Source of the DNA: Hippopus hippopus
Taxonomy: Eukaryota; Mollusca; Bivalvia; Cardiida; Cardiidae
Length of the DNA: 64,000 nt
Assembly (NCBI GenBank): GCA_946811185.2
Contig: OX328097.1
Location: forward strand, 56,015,063 to 56,079,062
Direction: 5' to 3'
Part shown: piece by piece, positions 12,701-24,700 of the stretch
Numbering within the stretch: position 1 is the first letter of the stretch
How the letters are laid out: each line of letters begins with the position of its first letter
Notes under the pieces: model-generated
Database searches by the model: none
What the model was told of the DNA's origin: nothing
Seen by the model: the letters and a program-made list of their open reading frames with translations, nothing else
Translations under genes and position numbers: made by a program

Positions 12701-15700
12701 TCAAAAGCCTTCTCCCTCAGGATAGTAAAAAAATAAAGAATTGAAATAAATAGTATACTATCACACTCCTTAAATCTTTCAGAACCATAGGAGAAAACAT
12801 GGGCTTTGCAGATGGCTTAGATCAAGCTCACACTGCACAAAATGTGCAGTCTAATCTTGGATCTATACCGTCAGCTCCTTTAGTCAGGGCTACAGGATAA
12901 AAATCATTCTTGGTTTCAGTTAACATATTTGACCCTGAAAGAGCTAACTTTCCAACTCACCCCTGGAAAGCCAAATCTATCTCTTCCAAATCTATCCCTC
13001 TCTATGTCGTCCCTGGATCTAAATCCTCTTAAACCTGGGCTCTCCTCTCTTCCATAAGGGTCACGGCCACGCCCAAACCTGTCTCCTGGACCAAGGCGAC
13101 CTAGTCTATCATCCTGATTGCCAAACTGGTCAGTTTCAAGTGACCCTTGGGCAACATCACCTTCACCATACTGGGCATCTTGATCATACTCAGCCTCTTG
13201 TCCATACTCCTCCAACTGACCCCCTTGTTCGTAGTCACCTCCTTCATCGTAATTTAGGTCAGTCTGACCATAAGCATCCTGATCTTGACCTTGGTAGTAA
13301 TCCTCTTCCTCCTCCATATATTCCTCGGTTTCTGGATAGGTGTCCTCAAAACCGAGATCCTCCTCTTGATAGAACTGCCCTTGGCCATCTGCTGTATCAA
13401 ACTGGCCGTGTTCATCGCCCCATTTTCTCTTGCCAAATTTATTCTGTATGTGACAAAAAGTAAATATAACAGATATCAGTCCTTTACTAAACCATTTTAT
13501 CATTTGACCTGTAAGAGTGACTTTGACCTTGGATCTACCTGAACAAATGCTTCAAATGAAACTTCCACTCCTAAGGGACAAAAACTTTGCCTAATTGTTT
13601 TGAAATCCATTCGTAAATGTAGAAGTTGTAGCTTGAACAAGCTACATGACAATTTTATAATTTGACCTTCAAGTGTGACCTTGACCTTGGATCTACCTGA
13701 ACAAATGTTTCAAATAGCTTTTCTACTCATAAAGAAGAACAACTATGCCAAACTATTTAAGATCCATCCAAAAATGCAGAAGTTATGGTCTGGACAAATT
13801 TGGACAAACGGACAGACACACATACACCGAAGCAACATTGTGACAACTGTGTCTTGCTCACCACAAGCAGACTTGACAAAAATGACACCGTAATTTTCAT
13901 AAGGTAATAGAAGAGCTTGATCTTGCAATTTCCAAATAAAGCCTTCAAGTGCAAGGCTGCAAAAGACACAAGAGCCCCGCATGCTTGGCTACAAGTACTT
14001 GATTTTTCAGTGTAGCTGAAAAGGGGCAAAACTGTGTAAAAATATTTTTATGGTTACCTGCCCCTGTTGTAAAGGTTCTCCTTTTGAAAGTTAACAACTT
14101 GTCCAAGTTTGAACAATATATCTTCAGTAACAACAAATACATGTATTACAAAATGTCAAAGTTTTTGAAAATTCTTAGTCAAAAAAGGGGCATAACTGTG
14201 TCAAAAATATTTTGATGTTTACCTGCCCCTGTTTCTTGGGCTTCCCTTTTGATAGTTAACAACTTGTCCAAGTTTGAAGTAAATATTTTTGTTAATAACA
14301 GAAAAATTACAAAAAATTTTCAAATGCACAAAGAGCTATGAACAATACCTCAACATTTTCTTTGAAAACAGCTGAGCATTTTCAGATCTTTTATAAAAAT
14401 ATCTGACATCGTTAAATGAATAACAGATTGCAATTTTGTTGTTATTGATAATGACTGACAATGTCCACAAAAACAGCTGCAATTGTCCCTGGAATGCAAC
14501 AGCTTAGCTTTGTTTTGAAATCCACCCATAACTGAGCCATGCACTGAGCCATGAAAAGGCTGTTCAATGCATCTGCAAAGAGTATTGACCCAGATCAGCC
14601 TGCCAAGTCCGAGCAGGCTGACCTAGGTTGAAACATTTTGGTATCGGTCACTTTTTTGCGCATTAAAGGACCAGACAACCTCTTAGTTCAGGAGGTTCAT
14701 AGGCAAAATGGATATTATGGATCTAAATTAGGCTGTTTTGCTTTGTACAATGGATCACGCAGATGCATTCAAACCCCTTTTGCCAGAGCACAACTCAAAT
14801 GTTGAAGCAGACAAATCAGAACATCTACACACCCTAAAACAAACACAGAGTTGAAGTTGTCTTGTTCACTGCTCATAGGCTCTACCAACACCCAGTGCTT
14901 AGAATGAGGATTCTGACTACTGTGATATTGTTTCAGACGAGTTTAAGTTAATCAACATACCTGATTCCCACTATCGTTAATCCTGTCTCTAGCAAAGGTA
15001 TTATTTCCTCTTCCTCTAGCCCCACCCCTACCTCGCTGATTTCCTTGCTCATTTCTTGCAAATCCCTCCTCATGCATTGGTCCCATATCCTCTCGACCCC
15101 ATCCCAATAAACTACCCTCTTGTCCTCTATCTCCCCGACCTCGCCCCGCAAAACTACCCTCTTGCAACAGACTCCTGCCTCCCCTTCCTCTACCTCCAAA
15201 ACCAGCATCTTCAAAATGTCCTCCATCTCCCCTACCTCTCCCTCCAAAAGCCCCTTCTTGCACTTTACCCCTGTTTCCTCGACCTCTCCCACTAAAACTT
15301 CCCTCTTGCACCTGTACTCCGTCTCCCCTACCTCTCCCTCCAAACCCGCCATCTTGCACTTGACCCCTGTCTCCCCGACCTCTACCTCCAAAACCTCCTT
15401 CTAGTGCACCTCCCCCACGTCCACCTCCCCTTCCTCTACGATTTCCGGTCCGGTCAAAGCCCTGTTCCTGCTCACGTTCTTGAGTTCTTTTCTCTCTTTG
15501 GTTCATATCTCTATCAAATTGACCTACTGTGTCTATGTCAAGCAAAGACTTTATTTTGGGTTCTGACTTTTGAGAAGTGAGTTGGTTTTTAGTCCATGGG
15601 GGCCCTTGACCTTCACTGGCCTTGTGTTCTGGCTTTTCCGAGTTGAATCTATTTTTTGCCCAAGAAGGCCCTTGCCCTTCATGAGGTGGGGGATCTGGCT

Positions 15701-18700
15701 TTGATGCATTATATCTATTTCTTGCCCAGGGGGGGCCTTGTCCCTCATTTGCTTGTCCAGGTGGTACATCAGTCTGTTTGGAATATGATGCAGACTCACT
15801 TTCATCTGTCTGTTGATTGGGATAAGGACTGGGAACACTGTTATTTCTTATATAATTATCAGAACTGGTTCCAGCCCCTGAAACAGTTTTTACACTATCC
15901 CCCTGTGTATTGCTCTGAGTATAAGTACCAGTTTGTTTATTTTCAGATGGTCCTTTCATATAACTGTTATTTGTATTTGTAGAAGACATGGGCAGTGCAG
16001 GAGATGCAGTATAACTTGATGAAGAAACAGATCCAAATGATGATGCTACTAATGATGACTTCAGTGACTCTGATGGAACTTTACCAGCACTTGATAATGA
16101 CGGTGATGATGAAACTGGCAGGGTGGATGGCTTTTCTATCTTTTCCTCTGGAGGTGGTTCAAAAACTTCTCCCTTTATGGAAATAGGAAAAGAATCCAAC
16201 ATAAATTGGTGCTTGAGATTAGATTTTGTTGAACAAGTCTAGAAAAATAATCATAATTATTGAAGGATTTGGCAAGTTTAACTCATTACCACACTGTCTC
16301 AAGTTTTTATGACCCTAAGGCAGAAGGCCTTTGAAAGTATTGTGAGAAATTGCTGGTTACCAGCATTTTCTCCTTTTTCCACAATGTCTTCTATCCTTTC
16401 AAGGACAAATGCCATTATTTGAGCCACATGTAACAACTTGTCTGCAAATCCTTTGAATTCAGACAAAGCTTAATTGCAGTATTGTCATTTGGTAAATATT
16501 TTCTAGACAAGTTTTATGAATTTTTTATCTAAAAAGCCAGCAAACATGTGATTCTATTTTCAAATAATCAGCATATCTCAATATTTATATGTTACATCAT
16601 TAGATCTTAATGTGACACCTACATGTTCATGAATAAGACTACCACAATGCTTTGACAGTCTAGTACTTTCAGGATAAAAATAGTTCCAAAGAAGCCAACA
16701 GAATTATAGCAACTGGTACTTTATTTCAAAACTAAAAAGTAAATACTTTAGCTTTGCAAAGATCATCAATACTGACATACGCTAACCTTGTACCAAACAA
16801 TCTTGTGTTTTAACAAACCTAAAGAAGGTATTGGCAAACATAATGGAAAAAGGGGGAAAAATGCTGATAACCATCATTTTCTTCTTTTCCCACATGTTTT
16901 CTACTATTCCACAGACTAATTTCACTATTGCAGACTTATATCATTTGTCATCTGCATATGCCTTCCATTTGGACAATGCTATGTTTCTGTAGTTACATGA
17001 AGAGTTAAAGGTTTAAAGGTTATGTTAACCTGAAACACTTCTGGTTGTTTCATTTCAGGTCTCATCCCATATGGACCCATCATTCCATGAGGGCCAATCA
17101 TTCTGGATGGAGGCTGATTCATCCTGGGACCCAACTGGTGACCACCCCAACCTTGCTGACTTAAGCTCCCTCTCTGATTATGCTGACTGAAAAAGATGGC
17201 AAAAGAATTTAAAAAAAGCTTGTTTGACTGATGTTTTACACTGCCACAGGCAGCATTTCAGCCATATACCTCAACAGCTCACTTATTTGTGCCACTCAGT
17301 TCAGCATCCCAGGTGAGGATTACATCAACATTTACAGATCTATCATCTAACACCTTAACATCCGAGCCATAAAAGAGCTCTGAGAAAGACATTTACCTCC
17401 ATGTATTACCTACCATTTACAATATAGACACAATGCATAAAAATATCCATCCCTAGATGAGAATAACTTTCTATCACGTCACTGAACATTGCTTCCCCTT
17501 AGATTAACTCTTTACCAAACAACAAAATTTTGGTATGGAACAAGTTGAAAGCACGTGCAGATGACAAATTTGAATGTTGCAAAATTGATGATCTGTCTTT
17601 GAAAGGGTAGGAAACATTTTGGGAAAAGGGGAAAATGCTGGTTACTAACATTTTCTCCTTTTCCCTCAACATTTTAAAAGTTTTTCTTTCACAGTCATTA
17701 AAGGTGTGATAGTGTAGAGATAGTGTGATAAAAGGATTAAAAGAAAAAGCTGAAAGCAGCTTGGAAAAACTGTTTTGCAAAATAACAGAAACTCCAAGAA
17801 CACATAGACACATTTACCAGCCTACTAAAACTGAAGTAACTTACTTATATTGTTAACCATTCAAATAGGATTATTTCCAACACAGATTTGAAACGTTGTA
17901 AGAAAAGTATTAATCTTTTGTAACAAGCAACTGTTTCTTTTCACATTATTTTTTCAATATCAAACAAAATAGTATAAATCCCTTCTCTTCGAATATTTCT
18001 TGTTTAATCCAAGCCTGATAATTTTCACCAACTTATGTTGCTTAATCAGCCGAATCTGTACGATGAAAGCCGATGTTACATAAATCCCATTAGGGTGCCC
18101 TATCCTTAAGGGCCTGATTGTTAACACTAGTTTTGTTGTTTTGTTTAGTTGTTAAAACCAGGTCTGCTGCTTGACAAAAATGGTATTCTCTTTCAGTACG
18201 AGAGAAAGCAGTGAATATTAAGCCACTTTCAATCACTTGAATATGGAATTCACTCTACCAATAAATAATCTACCTGTATACATCATTAGGCCTACTAGGT
18301 CTATATGGTATGACTTGTTTTTTAAATCTTGTGTGCTCTCCTCGCACATTTCTTTTCTTTAGCAGACACTTAAAATTTTTATACAATCACGATATTGTAT
18401 TGATATTCATTCCATCTTCTATTTGGAATTAGGTTTTTTTTTTTAAATTTTGTTGTCCATGACAGACAGTGACATGGGAAATAATCAATTATCATCGACA
18501 ATAATACAGTATATATGGAATATTACAAAAGTCTGCATTTCTGTGTGGTCAGATCATGTCGAGCTGCGTGTGTAAAGAGGAGCATATCGGATGAGACCGA
18601 AGGTCGAATCTGATATTCACTTCTTTACACACGCAACGAGACATGATCCGACCACGCAGAAATGCAGACTGATGTAATATTCCTTTCATTATATACCTAT

Positions 18701-21700
18701 GCACAATAACTATGAAGAAGCATCACAAACTTAATACAAATAACCAAAAATTCAGAGACCTACATTCCATTGTACATATATGTACAATATTTATGAATGG
18801 CAGATGAATATACAGAGATAAGGGTACATGTAAGTCTGCATAGATCAGTGTGCATTTAAAAATGGCAGTTGCTACCTCCGAGCCGCTACAAGAAAAAAGA
18901 CAACAACTGTGGCTTGAAAAATATTTCTTAAACACTGAAAAGGTATTCAGTGGTTGTTATTCACTGTCACTTTCAAGAACAGTACATTTCTCTTTGTTTT
19001 AATGCAGGAGGCAAGTCAAACTTATGATTATGAATCACGATTTAAGTTCATGAGTGTATCGTACAGTAGCATATGAAAATACCCTTTTGAAACAACACAT
19101 GTTTATGTAATGGGCATTGATCTCGGACAAAATCAACATCTCCATAGAAACAATTTTTGCAAAAAGTAGATGACAAATAATTGACGAAATAGCTATAAAT
19201 ACACAAAAAAATGGGTTTTTTTTGCTTTGTCATGGGGGCTGAACATGTTAGGAATTTGGCGAAAAGACCCGAACGTCAATACACAGACGTAATCCGTGTA
19301 CACGACTATCCTCTACACATGGTACTAGGCTGATATGGAAAAGTTTTCTGTCGAGTTGTATTGGCAAGTAAGATAACACCCGTATTTTACTCAGATCATA
19401 GATAGGTATATAATAAAACTGTTACCACTAAAGCCTAAGTTTTTACAACCTTGCGGAACAATGCTTTTGAAAACACCGTGGGTAAACAGTGAAATCTTTG
19501 TAACCAGCATTATGCACTGTATTTTCAACCCTCCCAAAGACAAATTTCATTGAGTTACTGAGTCACAGTAACTTTGTCATATGCAAATGCTTTCAATTGG
19601 GACAAGCCTAAGATTTTGTCATCTGGAAATAGAAATAGTCCAATGTATGGCTAACTAAAAAGAAGCATAATTTAAGCTAAGTCCTGGAAAACTACATAGG
19701 GGGTAATGCCATTGCTGAGTGCTTTAACAAAGAAAAAAAGATGTCAAATCCTTACACATGTGTAAGTTCAAAGCGGATATCTAATGCTTGACGCTTTACA
19801 GCACAAAAAAAATTCAGACTAGTTCAAGAAAGCATTTGCAGACGACACAATAAATGTAACCCAAATGATTGGAATTGTGTTCAAAAGGATAGTACCCCCA
19901 TTTGCTCCTTTTCCGATTTTTTTCAAGTTTTTCAAAATTTAGTTATATCGTAATGGCCACTCCACATGCCTATGTGTTCCTGGAGTTTCTTTTACCCTGA
20001 ATATTGAATAACATTCTTTCCAAGCCACTAGTTACTTTCCCACAACAACTTTGTGTGTGAAACAATGATCAGTAGTGAGGAGAGGAACAAATCCTGTTGC
20101 AATGGCTTTCTTTAACCTTTGGAAAGAAATTCACAGGGCAAAGGATAAACCCTTTAGTAACTTAGGGAGAAGTTCCCAACACAAATTTGCCATTGAGAAT
20201 GCCCAGAGACTGATGGATAGACATAAACACAGATTACAGTTTACCCCAAGAAAACATTCCAGAGTGCAGTGAGTCAAGTTGTGCCATCAATAAACACACT
20301 TACTTTTGTCCGTACCTGTTGAATCCTTCATTCTTATCATTTTTAATAGTTGGAGGTTTGTCAAATTTCAAATCCAGCAATGAAAGAGGAAACTTTCGAA
20401 CACTGCCTTGACCTTGGTTTGTACTTTGACCTTGACCCTGATCTTGAATTGATCCTTGCTCTTTAGATGACTGATCACCAGATTTGGAACTGAAAGAATT
20501 ATTTCCTTCACCAAACTGAGAAGTTTCCATATGTGAATACTGGCTCTGTTCTTCACCATAGTTCTCAGGTCCTGGAAATCGGCCCCCATGAAACTGTCCA
20601 CCTCTTCCCCTATTTCCACCCCTATTGAAAGTCCCTCTTCCCCTGCCCCAGCCTGAACTACCACTATTCATTGATGAAGAAATGTCTCTCAGTTCCTGTG
20701 AATCAACGCGTAACAGATTCATTTCTTCTACAAGCTGTGATTTCATTCTATTCAGTACATTAGGATTTACCCCACCCTTTTCTTCAAGTTCCTTGCACTC
20801 TTCACCAATAGTGTTTATCATCCTAACAAGTCGATTTAACTGTGCAGGGTTCAGGGTACCAAATGCTTTTAAAAATATTCTACCTTCCTTTTCAAGCTTA
20901 TAAATGCCTTTTCTGCCAGCTTCTGTGATGTGATTCAACATAATTTTGTTCACTTTTGAATCACTGGAGTTCAGGAGCTCTTCAAGCAGTTGTTTGTTAT
21001 CTTTGTTGTCACTAGTGTCCAAGTCCATGTCTGTATCATCTTTCACACTTTGTGCATCAGGTGGTCCAAACCTAGGCCCATAATTAGCAACACCCCTAGG
21101 CCCTCCTGGACCCCTCATGCCATGGCCCTGATCCACTGAGGGTCCTCCGTAAGGTCTTGGTGGTCGATCAAAGTGTCCAGGTGGAGGAAGTCTTTCAAAG
21201 GGACCCCTAGGTCCTGGAGGACCCATAGGAAATGTTGGTCCTGGAATACCTGGACCTACCATGGGAGGAGGAATATGTTGGCCCATCATAGGGCCCTGAG
21301 GAGGCATAGGGGGGCCTGGGGGCATCATTGGGGGGCCTGAAGGAGGAAAAGCTTGACCCTTTGCTGCTGCCTTTTCTTGATCTTTTATCTGTTTCTGGGT
21401 ATCTTTCTTTCTTGTAGCTATGTCTGCCCTCTTCTCCTCCATCTGTTTTTCATAAGTTTGCCACTGCTGAAGGTACTGCTGAAACTGTTCTTTGTTGGGA
21501 TGAGCTGTTGCAGTAAAAAAAGAAAAAAACATTTTGCTAAATTTAAAATCAGGTAACAAGTAAACACAAGAGCAATGTTGACATGGCCATCCCCCGCTGA
21601 ATGCTTGCTCAATAGAAGATGTGTGATTTCTTGTAGGTTGGTTTAAAGGCTTAAACAGCTATCCAGCTGTGTAGTTCATACAGCTCAAGTTACACTCCAA

Positions 21701-24700
21701 AGAAACCTTGAGACTCAAAAATTAACAAGATGTCTGTTTGTAAAACAGTCATGCCCCCCTACTGCCACATTGATACAGGAAGTGGCACAGTTCATAAACT
21801 GATATCAAAAGAATTGATTGGGAAATATCGATGTCATCTTTTTGATTTATAGCCCACTTCAATTGTTAAATGTGATAATCTGTCAACAGTTCGCATAATT
21901 ATACACGCCGCCATGTGTATACATGTACATACAAGATTGTAAACAGTCACTGATACACAGACTGGATTATCGATTTTCTTTTCGGCACGCGCATTCCACT
22001 TCCGCTTTTTCCTAGTCGACTTCGATGCTTACTACGTCCCCGATAATACGCGAATAAAATGTTGGAGCCACAAGTTGAGCCACATATGATGATTTTTGAG
22101 ACACTTTAATTTTTTTTGAGCAAATGGCTCAAGTGGCGAACGGCAGCGCGGGCCCTGAATCATCTGGTGGTCACTGTGACCTTGACCTTTCATGGATTAA
22201 CCTTAAAATCGATAAGGATCATTTACACTCCAAGATGAATGTCTGTACTGAATTTGAAGGACCTAGGTCAATTCTGTGTCTAGTTATCATCTGGACAAGG
22301 TTTGGTGTATATATCATTAAGTTGAAGGCCACTGTGACTTTGACCTGTGATGGATTAATCTCAAAATCTATAGGGATCATTTACACTCCCGAGATGAGTA
22401 TCTGTACAGAATTTGAAGAACCTATGTCAATTCTGTGTCTAGTTATCATCTGGACAAGGTTGGTCTATATATCATTAAGTTGAAGGCCACTGTGACCTTG
22501 ACCTTTGATGGATTAATCTCAAAATCAATAGGGATAATCTGCACTCCAAGACGAATGTCTGTGCCAAATTTGAAGAACCTAGGTCAATTCTGTGTCTAGT
22601 TTATCATCCGGACAAGGTTTGGTCTATATATCAATATGATGACGGTCACTGTGACCTTGACCTTTGACCAATTGACCTCAAAATCAATAGGGATCATCTA
22701 CACTCCGAGACGCATGTCTGTGCCAAATTTGACGAACCTAGGTCAATTCTGTGTCTAGTTATCATCCGGACAAGGTTTGATCTATATATCAACATGTTGA
22801 CGGTCACTGTGACCTTGACCTTTGACCGATTGACCTCAAAATCAATAGGGATCATCTACACTCCGAGACCCATGTCTGTGCCAAATTTGACAAACCTAGG
22901 TCAATTCTGTGTCTAGTTATCATGCGAACAAGGTTTGGTCTATATATCAACATGATGACGGTCACTGTGACCTTGACCTTTGACCGATTGACCTCAAAAT
23001 CAATAGGGATCATCTACACTCCGAGACCCATGTCTGTGCCAAATTTGACAAACCTAGGTCAATTCTGTGTCTAGTTATCATCCTGACAAGGTTTGATCTA
23101 TATATCAACATGTTGACGGTCACTGTGACCTTGAACTTTGACCAATTGACCTCAAAATCAATAGGGATCATCTACACTCCGAGACCCATGTCTGTTCCAA
23201 ATCTGACAAACCTAGGTCAATTCTGTGTCTAGTTATCATCCGGACAAGGTTTGGTCTATATATCAACATGTTGACGGTCACTGTGACCTTGACCTTTGAC
23301 CGATTGACCTCAAAATCAATAGGGATCATCTACACTCCGAGACGCATGTCTGTGCCAAATTTGATGAACCTAGGTCAATTCTGTGTCTACTTATCATCCG
23401 GACAAGGTAAGGTCTACCGACCGACCGACCGACATTAGCAAAGCAATATACCCCCACTTCGTTGAAGGGGGGCATAACAAAGGGACATAACTCCAAAATC
23501 ATGGTACTGCAGTTCTCCTCAATGAAATATGCCTACCTCTTAAGTCTCACATTGAACCCTTTTATAATTTTCGAGGTATGCTCTAGACAGAATTTAAGTA
23601 TGAAAAATGACAAAGGACAAAAACTTCTAAATTATGGCACTGAAAGTTATGGTTCTTGTACACTGCGCTTCTCCTCGATGTCATATATCAACCCGTGAAG
23701 TTTCATGTTTATATATCTCATGTAGTTTTTAACTTGTGCTCTGGACAAAATTAAAGGAAGAAAAAAATAACAAAGGTCAATAACTCCTTAACTATGTGAC
23801 CAAGAGTTATGGTTCTTGTGCACTGCACTAAACCATGATGAGATCTATCCACCTGTGAAGTATCATGTTAACACCTATAATACTTTTTGAGTTATGCTCC
23901 AGACAAAATTTAAGTATGAAAAATAACAAAGGGAAATAACTCCAAAATTATTGGGCAGAAAGGTATGGTTTTTGTACACTGCACTTCTCCTTAACATTGT
24001 CTATCAACCTTGAAGTTTCATCTTTATATCTCATAGAGTTTTCAACTTATGCTCTGGACAAAATTTAAGTAAGGAAAATAAAAAAAGGGCAATAACTCCT
24101 AAATTATGCAATCGAGAATTATGGTCCTTGTGCATTGCACTTCTCCTTGATAAGATCTATCCACCTATGAAGTTTCATGTTAACACCTGTAATACTTTTT
24201 GAGTTATACTCTGGACAAAAGTAAGAAAAATAACAAACGGCAGTAACTCCTAAATTATGCGATCCAGAGTTATGGTTTTTGTGCACTGCACTTCTTCTTG
24301 ATGAGATCTATCCACCTGTGAAGTATCATGTTTACACCTGTAATACTTTTTGAGCTATGCTCCAGACAAAATTTAAGTGTGAAAAATAACAAAGGTCCAT
24401 AACTTCTTAATTATGGCACTGAAAGGTATGGTTTTTGTACACTGCACTTCTCCTTAACATTGTCTATCAACCTTGAAGTTTCATGTTTATATCTCATGTA
24501 CTTTTCAACTTATGCTCTGGACAAAATTTAAGTAAAAAAAAATAACAAAGGGCAATAACTCCTAAATTATGCAAATTATGCAATCAAGAGTTATGTTTCT
24601 TGTGCACTGCACTTCTCCTTGATGAGACCTATCCACCTGTTAAGTTCCATGTTTACACCTCAAATAGTCTTTGAATTATGCTCCTAACATGAAAGTGGAA

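Noticed and set aside
13140..13542. Plus-strand open frames opposite exon 7
   Set aside because: Shadows of the acidic Tyr/Gln-rich exon; no conserved motif.
14952..15404. Long open frames on the plus strand and in other frames opposite exon 6 (Pro/Ser/Leu-rich)
   Set aside because: They are shadows of the Gly/Arg repeats; they have no splice context or recognisable domain.
20304..20318. Alternative exon 4 donor GTACGG 12 nt upstream
   Set aside because: It keeps the frame count different from the phase needed by exon 5 less well than the consensus GTAAGT site, which gives a clean N residue at the joint.
22124..22483. 119-codon open frame across the 158-bp array
   Set aside because: It arises from two and a half repeat units; the array is non-coding Pearl core.
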